Shown: in pieces, positions 34,150 to 43,901 of the stretch | Position numbering within the stretch: position 1 is the stretch's first letter | Layout: each line of letters begins with the position of its first letter | Origin: Gracilinema caldarium DSM 7334 | GTDB lineage: Bacteria > Spirochaetota > Spirochaetia > Treponematales > Breznakiellaceae | Assembly (NCBI RefSeq): GCF_000219725.1 | Contig: NC_015732.1 | Location: forward strand, 806,001-870,000 | DNA: 64,000 bases | Reading direction: 5' to 3' | The notes under the pieces: generated by a model | Seen by the model: the letters and a program-made list of their open reading frames with translations, nothing else | Database searches by the model: none | Told to the model about the DNA's origin: nothing | Translations under genes and position numbers: made by a program

Positions 34150-35220
34150 ATGCGTCCTACGATAAAACGAATTGCGGAACTAGCTGGAGTTTCAAAAACC
34201 GCCGTATCCTTTGCTTTTAATGACCCTTCTAAAATTGCCCGATCTACCTATGAACGGATCATGGAGATTGCAGAACGGGAAGGCTATGTTCCTGATCCAA
34301 TTGCCCGTACTATGACCAGCAAACGGGTTGGTGCTATCGGTGTACTGCTTCCCCAGGCTATCCAGGATACATTTCGAAATCCCTATGTCTCAGAGGTGCT
34401 CCGGGGAATCGGCACGGTTTGCCATCAAGAAGATCTTTTTCTTACCATATTGCCACCCATCAAAGGATTCCTTTCTCAGGCAGTTCGGAATGCGGTGGTG
34501 GATGGTTTCATTTCCCTTGGAGTTGAAACTGCACCGGAGATCGCCGCTCTGATCCGCCAACGTAATGTGCCCTTTGTAACTATAGATGGAGACGCCGATT
34601 CAGGCATTACCAATGTAGGTATTGATGATACGGTCGCAGCTGAAACAATTATGAACTATGTACTCTCACTTGGGCATCGTGAAATTATTATTCTTTCTCT
34701 AAAGAGTGAGGGGCCTGGTACTGCGGAAGAACATTCCTCACGAACAGTAGACCGTCGGCTTGCCGGTTTCGAACGAGCATTACAGAATCATGGTCTCTCA
34801 TTGCATAGCCCGAATATACGTGTTGTTCCGGTAGAAGTAACGATGGAATCAGCAGAAGAAGCACTCCTTCCCCTTATGAGCTATAAGATTCCTACCGCTA
34901 TTGTCAGCATGAGCGACTCTGCTGCTTTAGGCGCCTATGTAGCTTGCAAACGGTTAGGAATTGCTATTCCAGCAGAAATCACCATAACTGGTATGGATGA
35001 TATTCCTTTTGCTTCTATAATAAATCCCGCAATGACTACGATTCGTCAACCAGGACAAAGAAAGGGATCCTATGCAGCTCGAGCCGTATTGGATATGATG
35101 CAAGGGCGGGTTGTGGCTTCTGTGATTTTGCCAACTGAACTTGTGATTCGGGAGTCCAGTAGTACTCCTCGATCGGTCCCCTTGGCTGTGAAAGCTGTAA
35201 CCCTGGGGAATAAACCATAG
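34150..35220 (+). CDS. LacI/GalR-family transcriptional regulator
   Basis: This 356-residue repressor has an N-terminal LacI helix-turn-helix (IKRIAELAGVSKTAVSFAFNDPSKIARSTYERI) and hinge. A sugar-binding-like effector domain follows, including GVLLPQ, VTIDGDAD, and ITGMDDIPFASIINPAMTTI. It is not next to an obvious transport operon; its neighbours are tRNA-Cys and a convergent nucleotidyltransferase. A perfect 22-bp LacI-type palindrome at 50194-50215 is a possible target, but other LacI proteins could bind it. The start lacks a clear SD. Confidence 0.92.
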   Translation: MRPTIKRIAELAGVSKTAVSFAFNDPSKIARSTYERIMEIAEREGYVPDPIARTMTSKRVGAIGVLLPQAIQDTFRNPYVSEVLRGIGTVCHQEDLFLTILPPIKGFLSQAVRNAVVDGFISLGVETAPEIAALIRQRNVPFVTIDGDADSGITNVGIDDTVAAETIMNYVLSLGHREIIILSLKSEGPGTAEEHSSRTVDRRLAGFERALQNHGLSLHSPNIRVVPVEVTMESAEEALLPLMSYKIPTAIVSMSDSAALGAYVACKRLGIAIPAEITITGMDDIPFASIINPAMTTIRQPGQRKGSYAARAVLDMMQGRVVASVILPTELVIRESSSTPRSVPLAVKAVTLGNKP

Positions 35221-35226
35221 GATTCG

Positions 35227-36813
35227 TTAAAACTGAATAAAATCTCGTAGCTCTGCGAGCCCCCGGGGCTTGTAGTGCCCATACTCTTGTTTAAAACCGT
35301 ATTCTTCAACTAAAAGTTTCTGAAGTCCGCTCCGCAAAAGCCTGCTCGTTTCTTTAATTGGTGCATCCACGTTGTCTGCCTGGTCAAGAATAATGCCCCG
35401 GGGGCTCGCGAGAAAGGTTTCCAGGAGCATTTTGGCCGCAATAAAACGTTTGTTTTTCTTTACCGCCATTATCTGGGGTTTTTTCATAAGACCTAATATT
35501 TCCCAGGTGGTTTGTTCTGCCTGGGCATATTTCCCAGCTTCCTTGTCCTGGTCGGAAACTCGTATGGGAAGCTTATCCGGAATAGAATCGAGATTGTCAA
35601 GAAGATAATCGAGACTGAAGAGTCCTGTGGCACAGTTAAAAAGAACATGGGCTCCCTTAGTTTCCTCTGTCTGAACCTGGTCACTACTGATCCGTTGGCC
35701 GATTTCACCTACGGTAAAGTTCCCTGTGGCGTCCTGTACTAGGATACCTCCTTTTACATCAACTGGGGTTCGCCAGGCAAACTCAAAGGCTGCTTCCGAG
35801 CCTTCACAGTGGTGTTTCAGGGCAAAATAGGCAAGTTCTATGGGATCAATGGTATATCCTGAGTTATCCACATTGCCGAGATACACAAAGCGGATGCCCT
35901 GTTCATGAAGCTGACGATAAATTGGTGCTAGGATCCGAAAATTCTCTCCATGTCCCCCTGGAAGAGCAAGCCCCCGATTCGGTATGCCATAGGCCCTGTC
36001 AAAGATGCGCCGAGGCAGTCCTTCACTTGAATGGGTAAGAGCCCCGATGAGACCTTGTTTTGCACTTAAGGCTTTGGTGGGATCCACATGGGTTTCTTGA
36101 ATGAGCTCTGCAAGGAGGGGGGCCTCACGGTATTGTTCATAGGCTTCGTAGAGTTTTTCATCGGTACTGTCGCTGGTCATCTGAAAAAAGGGCAGGATCG
36201 GTTTTGAATAATCCCCGGAGAGAAGCCGATATTCCAGGGCATGGATAAGAAGGGACCTCATTTTGAGGAGCAGAAAGGAAGGGCCTGCGGTTCCATCGGC
36301 TTCGAAATAGGCGCTGGTGATGCCCTTGGGATTATTTTTACACTGTTCTGCCTGGCTAAAAAAATCCTCTCGAAGGAGCTCATATGCTGAGGGTGAGAGG
36401 GCTTGGTTCTTTTTACTGTCCCCATAGGTAGTGGCTGATCCCCCATTCAAAACCCCGTAGGCCGTATAGGGGTATAGGAAGATTCCGATTTTGTACAGGA
36501 GTTTTCTGGTAAGCTGGTATTCGTTCCTGTGGGTCTCTATCTGTTCAAGTAACCGCACAGGGAGATGAAATCGGCTAAAAAATTCCTCTAAATCCCTCCG
36601 AGGTACCCGGAGTATTGTAAGGTTCTGTAAATCCATAATTCTGGGGTCCCCTTCCAGAGGAAGGGTAACCGAAGAAGATGCTGCAGAGCCTTCAGTGTTT
36701 GCATCTACTGCCGTGTCCAAAAGGGAAAGTATTTTAAGAGTTCGTTCAACATCGGCTCCCTGACGCACCATGTCTGCCATCAATTCCGGATGTATAGAAT
36801 GGGTTTTGTTCAT
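35227..36813 (-). CDS. UDP-sugar pyrophosphorylase-like (UDPGP-family) nucleotidyltransferase
   Basis: This 528-residue protein resembles eukaryote-type UDPGP-family UTP:sugar-1-phosphate uridylyltransferases. Key segments are LNGGSATTYGDSKKNQ (nucleotide-binding loop, like LNGGLGT), FLGN-type YLGNVDNSGYTIDP, and GGHGENFRILAPIYRQL. It probably makes UDP-glucose or a related UDP-sugar, which would feed GalE. The N-terminal 120 residues are less conserved. TATGAT lies eight bases before ATG 36813; an AGGGAA SD-like stretch overlaps the gap, so leaderless status is uncertain. The stop is six bases from the convergent LacI stop. Confidence 0.82.
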   Translation of the reverse strand: MNKTHSIHPELMADMVRQGADVERTLKILSLLDTAVDANTEGSAASSSVTLPLEGDPRIMDLQNLTILRVPRRDLEEFFSRFHLPVRLLEQIETHRNEYQLTRKLLYKIGIFLYPYTAYGVLNGGSATTYGDSKKNQALSPSAYELLREDFFSQAEQCKNNPKGITSAYFEADGTAGPSFLLLKMRSLLIHALEYRLLSGDYSKPILPFFQMTSDSTDEKLYEAYEQYREAPLLAELIQETHVDPTKALSAKQGLIGALTHSSEGLPRRIFDRAYGIPNRGLALPGGHGENFRILAPIYRQLHEQGIRFVYLGNVDNSGYTIDPIELAYFALKHHCEGSEAAFEFAWRTPVDVKGGILVQDATGNFTVGEIGQRISSDQVQTEETKGAHVLFNCATGLFSLDYLLDNLDSIPDKLPIRVSDQDKEAGKYAQAEQTTWEILGLMKKPQIMAVKKNKRFIAAKMLLETFLASPRGIILDQADNVDAPIKETSRLLRSGLQKLLVEEYGFKQEYGHYKPRGLAELRDFIQF

Positions 36814-36912
36814 AGTTCCCTATCATACATGAAACGAGATTTCTGGTCTATAAAAAGTTTTTCCTTGACAATCCTTTTCAGGCAGCAGACAATATCCCAT
36901 CTAAAGGATTAT

Positions 36913-37937
36913 GTGAAAAAAATCAAGAAATGCGCCATTCTTTTTTGTGCAGGGATTGTAATAATGATACTTCTGTCTTGCACCGGTCCGTCCCGTTCAG
37001 AGAGCCCTGTCCCTGCCAATGCTCCCTATAAAAAGACTGCACTGGCTGTAGAAAAAAGAGTAGAAGATCTGCTTTCCCGAATGACCCTGGAAGAAAAATT
37101 GGGGCAGATGACCCAGATAGAGAAGGGGAGTCTGAGATCTGGTGATATCAGCCGTTATAAGTTAGGCAGTGTATTAAGCGGCGGAGGTGGTGCTCTCACG
37201 CAAAATACGATAGTAGCCTGGAATGCCATGATTGCCCAGTACCAGGAAGAAGCCAGGGCTACCCGTCTGCAAATCCCGCTTCTTTATGGGATTGATGCAG
37301 TTCATGGGCACAATAATCTTCAGAATACCACCATGTTTCCCCATAACATCGGTTTAGGTGCAGCTGGGGATAGTGATCTGGTGCGCCGTATTGGCCAGGC
37401 ATATATCGAAGGGTTCCAGTCCGCAGTCTTACCGGTTCCCCTGCGCCCCATCGCAACGGCAAAACACTTCCTGGGTGATGGAGAGCCCCGATGGGGTTCA
37501 TCAAAAACGGATACCTACAAAATTGATCAGGGAGATACCCAGGCTGATGCAACATACCTTCAGGATGTGTTGTTTCCTCCCTATCAGCAAGCAATTAAAG
37601 CTGGGGTCCGTACCATCATGGTTTCCTTTTCCAGCCTCAACGGTATTAAGATGCATGCCCACCGGGAGCTGATTACAGATCTTCTCAAGAAAACCTGGGG
37701 CTTTACCGGCTTTGTGGTGTCCGACTGGGGTGGTATAGATCAGGTAGATCCGGATTATTCCAAGCAGCATGGATCCCCGGCACGGAAGGCGCAGGAGTCG
37801 CTGATGTGCTTACCGGTAAAGTTCCCAGCACGGGGCGGCTGCCCTGTGACTGGCTATCCTCAGTAGAACAGCTTCCACTGGATAACTTTATACAGGGAAA
37901 AGAAAAACCCCTATTCCCAAGAGGTTTTGGATTATAA
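36913..37937 (+). pseudogene. GH3 beta-glucosidase lipoprotein pseudogene with two internal deletions
   Basis: From GTG 36913 (AAAGG upstream) a lipoprotein signal ends in LLSC. A family GH3 N-terminal domain follows: MTLEEKLGQMTQIE, YGIDAVHGHNN, TIGLGAA-like IGLGAAGDSDLV, KHFLGDG, and the nucleophile Asp271 in VVSDWGG. After IGQA (near 37400) the text jumps to YIEGFQ, so the usual block with FAP...DPRWGR is missing. After DPDYSK (near 37763) it jumps to a C-terminal fragment in another frame (37767-37937: AWIPGTEGAGVADVLTGKVPSTGRL ... RGFGL). The first frame stops at 37866. Most of the second GH3 domain is gone, so the product should be inactive. Confidence 0.88.
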
Positions 37938-37997
37938 TACCCTTGTTTACCCTGCGGAGCGCCAAAGGCACAAGACGCAATGTAGAGGGGCGCGAAA

Positions 37998-39746
37998 CTA
38001 GAGGGGGAGCAGCACTGTAAAGGTGGAGCCAACCCCTTCCCGGCTTTCTACCTGAACCTGTCCGTTATGGAGGGAGACCACGTGTTTTACAATAGAAAGC
38101 CCAAGACCCGTCCCTCCAGCAGCCCGGCTGCGTCCCTTATCCACCCGATAGAACCGCTCAAAAATCCGGTCCAAATCCCGGGCAGGTATACCCCGGCCCT
38201 GGTCAATTACATCAACTCGGGCAAACTCGCCCTCCTGGGACAATTTTATCCGTACCTCGGTGCCGGGTTCGGAATATTTTAATGCATTATCCAACAGGTT
38301 GATGAATGCCTGTTCTAAGATGGCGCTATTTACCGGGCAGATCAGATCCTGTGGACCTTCCAGTAGCACCTGAATCTGTTTTTCTTCCGCTAAATATTGG
38401 CAGGCCTGTCGAGTCTGGTCTAAAAGTTCAAAGAGGTTTGCCGGTTGTTTTTCCAGATTTTGCCCTTCCTGTGCTTCCAGACGGGCTAAAGAGAGGAGGT
38501 CCTCAACAATCAGTTCAAGACGGTTGGTATGGGCCGATGCAATCTCTAAAAATCGGCGGGCCCGTTCCTGTTCTTCCAAAGCACCGTCTTGCAGGGCTTC
38601 GATATAGCCCTTTATCGCGGTAATGGGCGTTTTTAATTCATGAGAAACGTTAGCCACAAAGTCCCGTCGAACCTGTTCGAGCTTCATGAGACGGCTTATA
38701 TCGTGCAACACCAGGATACAGCCCTGCTGGTCTGGGACAGGAGCCCCATAGACTTGTAAGGTTTGTGATGGGGTTGTGAGTGGTTGAATAATGGTTTCTT
38801 CTTTGGTCCCTGTTCGGAATACCCGTTCTGCCAGGTCCCGTAGTTCTGTACTTCGGACAATCTGGAGAAGGGATTTCCCAAGGCAATAATCCCTGTCTGG
38901 AAGGCTAAAGATTCTCTGGGCGCTTTTATTTAATTGTGTTATTACGAAACTCTGGTTGAGAAATATGACCCCCTCGGTCATGCCAGAAAGAATTGCTTCC
39001 AATTCTTTCTGTTTGCCTAGACTTTCATCAATCTGATGCTGTAATTGGATAGCCATACTCGTTAAGGTTTCGCTTAGTATGGCCAGTTCCTGTGGGATTG
39101 TTACCAGAGTTCTTTTTTGCAGATTCCCCCGGCCATAGGCTTGGGCTGTATCAACTAAACTACTAATGGGTTGGCGAATACGGTTTACCACCATCACAAC
39201 AAAAATAAGCCCAATACTGCTTATAATAATAATACTGATGCCGAGTTGAATATAAAAACTTTTAAAAAAATCTTGCAAAATAAGGAGGGGCATGGCACCG
39301 CGCAGGTACAGCTCTGCATTCTCAGAAGTCCTGATTGCCCGGGCCAGGTAGACCATTTCCATATTTACAGATTGAGAAAAGCGTACTGAGGTCCCTTCTC
39401 CTGTTATGCGGGCTTGTAAAACTTCAGGCCGATTATAGTGGTTATCCAGGGATTCCCGGTCTGCCTTTGATTCGGCCACAACAGTTCCATCGGGAGCTAT
39501 GATGGTAATACGGTATCGCTGATTTGAAAAAAGAGCTTTAAGGGCCTGGTCATTCATCAATGTGGGCTGTAGACGGAGTATATTTTCCAATAACTGCAGG
39601 GTATCCGATAATTCCTGTCTGGTTTCTTTAAGGGCATAGATTCGTACTGCCCAGGAAATAACAAAAGCCAGCCCCATCTGACTCAAGAGGATCAATGCCA
39701 GTACAGGAGGAAAGAGTAACTGAAACAGACTTTTATGTTTCGTCAT
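37998..39746 (-). CDS. phoR: PhoR-type sensor histidine kinase
   Basis: This 582-residue membrane kinase is the probable partner of PhoB. It has two membrane helices flanking a periplasmic domain (about 35-160), then HAMP (about 190-240), PAS (about 250-350), HisKA with His369 (VANVSHELKTPITAIKG), and HATPase with N box (INLLDNALKYS) and G boxes (DQGRGIP, GGTGLGLSIVKH). ATG 39746 overlaps the phoB stop by four bases. Gene order phoU-phoB-phoR points to phosphate sensing, though no pst transporter is in the window. Confidence 0.92.
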   Translation of the reverse strand: MTKHKSLFQLLFPPVLALILLSQMGLAFVISWAVRIYALKETRQELSDTLQLLENILRLQPTLMNDQALKALFSNQRYRITIIAPDGTVVAESKADRESLDNHYNRPEVLQARITGEGTSVRFSQSVNMEMVYLARAIRTSENAELYLRGAMPLLILQDFFKSFYIQLGISIIIISSIGLIFVVMVVNRIRQPISSLVDTAQAYGRGNLQKRTLVTIPQELAILSETLTSMAIQLQHQIDESLGKQKELEAILSGMTEGVIFLNQSFVITQLNKSAQRIFSLPDRDYCLGKSLLQIVRSTELRDLAERVFRTGTKEETIIQPLTTPSQTLQVYGAPVPDQQGCILVLHDISRLMKLEQVRRDFVANVSHELKTPITAIKGYIEALQDGALEEQERARRFLEIASAHTNRLELIVEDLLSLARLEAQEGQNLEKQPANLFELLDQTRQACQYLAEEKQIQVLLEGPQDLICPVNSAILEQAFINLLDNALKYSEPGTEVRIKLSQEGEFARVDVIDQGRGIPARDLDRIFERFYRVDKGRSRAAGGTGLGLSIVKHVVSLHNGQVQVESREGVGSTFTVLLPL

Positions 39747-40453
39747 CGGGACTCAGCCATATCCTGGAACCGGTAACCCACACCCCTCACGGTTTCTATC
39801 ATATTTCCTGCAGAACCTAGTTTTTTTCTCAGTCCTAAAATCTGTACATCTACCGATCGCTCTGTAACTGGATAGTCCTTCCCCCTTACTGCATCGATAA
39901 TCTGATTCCGGGAGAACACCCAACCTGGGTTTCGCATCATAAATTCAAGAATTGCGAATTCGGTGGCTGAAAGTTCTATCTGTTTTCCCTCCAGTGTAAC
40001 CTCATGCCGGCCCGCATCCAAAGTGAGGGGGCCAATATGGACCAGTTCATCTAAAGCCCTCGTTTCGTTTGCTCGAGACTGGGTTCTACGAAGAAGGGAG
40101 CGAATGCGGGCTATAAGGACTTTTGGACTAAAAGGCTTGGCAATATAGTCGTCTGCTCCCAGTTCAAGCCCGGTAATAATATCTGAATCTTCACTCTTTG
40201 CAGTAGCCATTATGACCGGTATGGTGTTATGGCGTTTCCCCTGCTTGAGACTTCTCAGTACCTCAATACCATCTATACCAGGAAGCATGATGTCCAGGAC
40301 AATCAGGTCTGGATTTGCTGTTTCGATGAGTTTTACAGCCTGTTCCCCTGATTCGGCCGATACTACTGTGTATCCCTCTTTGCCCAGATTATAACTGATA
40401 AGTTCCCGGATATCCTGATCGTCTTCCACGACCATGATAGTTGCCTTTGCCAC
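39743..40453 (-). CDS. phoB: PhoB-type response regulator (OmpR/PhoB family)
   Basis: This 236-residue regulator has a receiver domain with acidic pocket EDD (10-12), phospho-acceptor Asp54 (IVLDIMLPG) and Lys in the KPFSP loop. A winged-helix DNA-binding domain ends RSVDVQILGLRKKLGSAGNMIETVRGVGYRF. The start codon is GTG 40453 with GGGGGAAG upstream. It lies between phoU and phoR on the minus strand; the four-base overlap with phoR shows translational coupling. It should activate phosphate-starvation genes. Confidence 0.94.
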   Translation of the reverse strand: MAKATIMVVEDDQDIRELISYNLGKEGYTVVSAESGEQAVKLIETANPDLIVLDIMLPGIDGIEVLRSLKQGKRHNTIPVIMATAKSEDSDIITGLELGADDYIAKPFSPKVLIARIRSLLRRTQSRANETRALDELVHIGPLTLDAGRHEVTLEGKQIELSATEFAILEFMMRNPGWVFSRNQIIDAVRGKDYPVTERSVDVQILGLRKKLGSAGNMIETVRGVGYRFQDMAESR

Positions 40454-40481
40454 ATCTTCCCCCGTATTAATACATCTGTTG

Positions 40482-41141
40482 TTATTCGTTTAACTCTACC
40501 CGGCGGCCTTCTACACAATAGACAATCATTTCGCAGATATTGGTTACATGGTCTCCCAGCCGTTCAAGGAACCCTGATGTCTGGATAATCTTTGTGCCCT
40601 GTGGTGCCTTATCAGGATTTTTTTGTACATAATCCAGAATATCCTGAACCAGAGCTTTATGATCCCGATCGATCGCATCATCCATGGTCGCCACAGACCG
40701 GGCCTTTTCCGCATCCAAAGCCATAAGAGCGCTGACAGCCCCCTGAATCATGTTTGCCCCATTGCTTGCCATCCGTTCAAGGTAATCCAAGGGTTTGATG
40801 TAGGGCTCCTTTTCCAGTTTGATAGCCGCCTTAGCCAGGTGCACCGCATGGTCTCCAATCCGTTCCAACTGGTCTGCAATCTTTATAGAAGTAATGAGCC
40901 AGCGCATATCCTGAGCCACCGGCTGTTGGGTTGCGATGATACGGGCACAGCGGTCTTCGATAGCTTCCTGCAGATGATTGATAATCTCATCATCATCCCG
41001 CACAGCCTTTGCCAGTTGCATGTCCTTATTTTTAAATGCTACTATGGCTTTGCGTAGGTCCTCTTCTACCCGGACTCCCATCGAAAGGATGTCCTCTCTG
41101 ACCAAACGCTTTTCTTCTTCAAAATGGGCCCTAATATTCAT
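40482..41141 (-). CDS. phoU: Phosphate uptake regulator PhoU
   Basis: This 219-residue all-helical protein has two PhoU repeats of about 100 residues, with metal-binding E/DxxxD motifs (for example IADQLERIGDHAVHLA and GFLERLGDHVTNICEMIVY). PhoU links the Pst transporter to PhoR and represses PhoB when phosphate is plentiful. It is the first gene of the phoU-phoB-phoR unit, with AGAGGAGG before ATG 41141. Having phoU here without pst genes suggests that pst lies elsewhere. Confidence 0.95.
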   Translation of the reverse strand: MNIRAHFEEEKRLVREDILSMGVRVEEDLRKAIVAFKNKDMQLAKAVRDDDEIINHLQEAIEDRCARIIATQQPVAQDMRWLITSIKIADQLERIGDHAVHLAKAAIKLEKEPYIKPLDYLERMASNGANMIQGAVSALMALDAEKARSVATMDDAIDRDHKALVQDILDYVQKNPDKAPQGTKIIQTSGFLERLGDHVTNICEMIVYCVEGRRVELNE

Positions 41142-41254
41142 GATACCTCCTCTGCAGGACGTGCAATCTATCAGAAATCCATGAATATACTGTAAAGAAT
41201 ATGTTAAAAATTGATTAAAATCGAGGCGGTTTCAAGCAAAAGTAACGAAGTTTT

Positions 41255-41260
41255 TAGTAC
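41255..41260 (+). promoter_or_regulatory. Possible -10 box just before the comM start
   Basis: TAGTAC (41255-41260) ends seven bases before ATG 41268. A poor -35 (TTCAAG, 41231-41236) lies 18 bases upstream. No SD is present before the ATG. Confidence 0.4.
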
Positions 41261-41267
41261 CCCTGGT

Positions 41268-42917
41268 ATGTATGTCCATGCCTATGCACCCTTCGGGCTC
41301 GAAGGAATCATTATCCGGGTCGAAGCAGATATTCGCCGGGGTATACCCGGCATTGATATTTCCGGCCTTGCTGACGGGGCTGTCCGGGAAGCCCGGGAAC
41401 GGGTCCGGGCGGCAATCCGGAATGGTGGATTCAGTTTTCCCCAGGATAGAATTCTTGTCAATCTTGCTCCGGCGGGTATCCGTAAAGATGGCCCCGAATT
41501 GGATTTACCGATTGCCATTGCCATTCTTGCCGCTGCGGGGCATATCCCACCCCCAGAGGGCCTTATGGTACTGGGGGAGCTAGAGTTGTCCGGCAATTTG
41601 CGGCCTGTGCGGGGGGTGGTAGCGGCGACCGCCGCGGGCCTTGCCCATGGACTAAAGGGCTTTATTGTGCCCCTGGAAAACCAGGCCGAAGCGGAGGTTC
41701 TGGCTCCGGATTGCAGTGCGGCGGTCGCAAGCCTCGGTGAGGCAATACAGGCCCTGAAGCATTGGTACCAATGCGGTACCTTTCTCGACTTAAGTGCAGT
41801 ACCGGCTCCTATTGCACCCAAAAAGAGCTCCTCAGCGGATACACCAACCACTACCTCCGTCGGAACGGTGGGAGACTTTGCCGATGTGTATGGCCAGGAC
41901 CGTTACAAACGGGCCCTGGAAATCGCCGCCGCCGGAGGCCATAACCTGCTGGTATTCGGTCCCCCAGGGGGCGGAAAGACTCTGCTAGCCCGGCGGATCC
42001 CTTCGATTATGCCGCCCCTGCTTCCCCAGGAAGCCCTTGAAATCCGCCGGCTCTACAGCCTGGCGGGCAGATTTGAAGCCGGTTTCTTGCAGGGTGGAGC
42101 AAATCTTGCTCCGCCTTTCAGAAGTCCCCATCATGGAGCCAGTCTTGAGGGGCTTCTCGGTGGTGGCAAAACAGTGCGGCCCGGCGAAATAAGTCTTGCC
42201 CATTTTGGGGTACTCTTTATGGATGAAGCCCCCGAATTCCGTTTGTCAATTTTAAAGGCTCTTCGGGAACCCCTGGAAGATGGGGTAATTACCATAGCAA
42301 GGGCAGAAGGGTCAGTACAGTTACCCGCTGAATTTCAATTGGTTTTGGCGGCTAATCCCTGTCCCTGTGGACGGCTAGGCCAAATAACAGGCGATGGTGG
42401 CTCCCTCTGTTTTTGTTCCGACGACGAAATACATCGTCACTGGCAGCGATTAGGATCGGCTCTGCTTGATCGTATCGAGCTCCGTGTGCCAGTGCTTCCT
42501 GCACCCCAGAATTGGGTAGGTGAGCTGACCGCTTCGTTGCCGCAGGTCAGTAAAAACAATAGTACAAGCGTTGCACTGCGGGTTCTGAGGGCGGTTGCAA
42601 TTCAACGGGAACGTTTTCAGGGTTTATCCTGCCGCAGGAATGCTAGGATGAGTCCAAGTCTGGTAGAAAAGTTCTGCAGGTTGTCCCTAGATACTGCCCA
42701 GATCCTCGAATCCGAAATTGCCCATCGGGGCCTTTCAAATCGGGCTCTTCAGGGTGTTCTAAAGGTAGCCCGAACTATTGCCGATCTGGAAGGACGAAGC
42801 GATATCCATGCTGATGATGTAGCAGAGGCTCTGAGTTTTCGTTGTGCCGGAGAAGACCCCTATGATGTACTTTCCCTGGCAAGCCAGTCTTCTGTATCGG
42901 GAATACCCCGCAGGTAG
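41268..42917 (+). CDS. comM: ComM/YifB-family Mg-chelatase-like AAA+ helicase
   Basis: This protein of about 549 residues has an N-terminal Lon-like (ChlI) domain (VEADIRRGIPGIDISGLADGAVREARERVRAAI), an AAA+ domain with Walker A GPPGGGKT and Walker B VLFMDEAPEF, and a C-terminal Mg-chelatase-like domain (AHRGLSNRALQGVLKVARTIADLEG). ComM is a hexameric helicase aiding branch migration in recombination. ATG 41268 matches the family N-terminus; the longer frame from TTG 41211 does not. Its last 58 bases overlap the end of the convergent PHP gene. Confidence 0.92.
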   Translation: MYVHAYAPFGLEGIIIRVEADIRRGIPGIDISGLADGAVREARERVRAAIRNGGFSFPQDRILVNLAPAGIRKDGPELDLPIAIAILAAAGHIPPPEGLMVLGELELSGNLRPVRGVVAATAAGLAHGLKGFIVPLENQAEAEVLAPDCSAAVASLGEAIQALKHWYQCGTFLDLSAVPAPIAPKKSSSADTPTTTSVGTVGDFADVYGQDRYKRALEIAAAGGHNLLVFGPPGGGKTLLARRIPSIMPPLLPQEALEIRRLYSLAGRFEAGFLQGGANLAPPFRSPHHGASLEGLLGGGKTVRPGEISLAHFGVLFMDEAPEFRLSILKALREPLEDGVITIARAEGSVQLPAEFQLVLAANPCPCGRLGQITGDGGSLCFCSDDEIHRHWQRLGSALLDRIELRVPVLPAPQNWVGELTASLPQVSKNNSTSVALRVLRAVAIQRERFQGLSCRRNARMSPSLVEKFCRLSLDTAQILESEIAHRGLSNRALQGVLKVARTIADLEGRSDIHADDVAEALSFRCAGEDPYDVLSLASQSSVSGIPRR

Positions 42918-43741
42918 GATCCATCGATTGGTCTGTTCCCAGCTGTATAACCCAGGCGACGATCTTGGTAACTATTTCCATGATAATCACTTCCAGCGGT
43001 TATCACCATTTTAAGACCTTTCCCGATTGCTTCGAGCCGTTCACATTCTGCAACCCGTGCAAGGGGATGCCAGGCTTCCAGTCCTACAATTCCCTGTTCA
43101 TGAAAATGTTCGATAAGCTCGGGCAATTTCCCCCAGGAAACATAAAGTGAAAGAGGATGGGCCAGGATGGGGATACCTCCTGATTCAGTGATAAGCCGGA
43201 TTGCTCTTTTCAATTCTAAAGCTCCCTTCGGTGCATAAAATGGCCGGCCTTTACCTAAATACATATCAAAGGCTGATTGTTTATTTTTCACAATTTTTCG
43301 GTTTACTAAAAACGTGGCGATATGGGGGCGGCCTATGATGGTTCCTTCTGAAAGTTTTTTAATTTCTTCATAATCGGCTTCTATACCCATCTCATTCATA
43401 CGATTAATAATTTCCCGGTTGCGTTTTTCCCGGAGCTGGGCCAATTCTTCCAATGCAGTCTGAAACTCATCAGTCGGTTGTTGTATACCTAAACCCAGCA
43501 GATGAAATTCTCCCGGTTCCCATGCAATTTCCAATTCCACTCCTGGAATAAAGAGCAGATTTCGTTTTATAGCCTGACATTTTGCAGATGCCAGGCCTGC
43601 GATAGTATCGTGGTCTGTGAGGGCAAGGGCCCGAAGACCCATATCTGCTGCCATATTGATAAGGGCTTCTGGACTCAGAATTCCGTCAGAACAGGTGGAA
43701 TGACTATGTAAATCGACAATGAAATTTGGAGATTTTACCAT
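42860..43741 (-). CDS. PHP-domain phosphoesterase (RNase AM/TrpH-like)
   Basis: This 293-residue protein has the PHP metal-binding motifs: VDLHSHSTCSDG (first His pair), ALTDHDTIAG, PGVELEI, HLLGLG, ILAHPLS, and AGSDYHG. This arrangement matches the YciV/TrpH group, which acts on 3',5'-bisphosphates or RNA 5' ends. The C-terminal coding overlaps the end of comM by 58 bases on the other strand. TATACT lies eight bases before ATG 43741 and no SD is seen, so the mRNA is probably leaderless. Confidence 0.9.
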   Translation of the reverse strand: MVKSPNFIVDLHSHSTCSDGILSPEALINMAADMGLRALALTDHDTIAGLASAKCQAIKRNLLFIPGVELEIAWEPGEFHLLGLGIQQPTDEFQTALEELAQLREKRNREIINRMNEMGIEADYEEIKKLSEGTIIGRPHIATFLVNRKIVKNKQSAFDMYLGKGRPFYAPKGALELKRAIRLITESGGIPILAHPLSLYVSWGKLPELIEHFHEQGIVGLEAWHPLARVAECERLEAIGKGLKMVITAGSDYHGNSYQDRRLGYTAGNRPIDGSYLRGIPDTEDWLARESTS

Positions 43742-43749
43742 ACTGTGCT

Positions 43750-43755
43750 AGTATA
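43750..43755 (-). promoter_or_regulatory. -10 box adjacent to the PHP gene start
   Basis: On the minus strand TATACT (43755-43750) is followed by eight bases and then ATG 43741. The upstream -35 is weak (TTTAAC, 17 bases away). Transcription would start at or next to the ATG. Confidence 0.6.
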
Positions 43756-43901
43756 GTAATACGAGACTTTAAGTTAAAGGCCTAGTAAGAGCAAATTTTA
43801 GGGGTTTATGCATCATAAAAATCCTTTTTTTTGCCGAAAATAGATAAAGAACCGATGCTGTAAGGAATCTTTTACAACAGAGTTGTTAGAGATTGCCTTT
43901 A

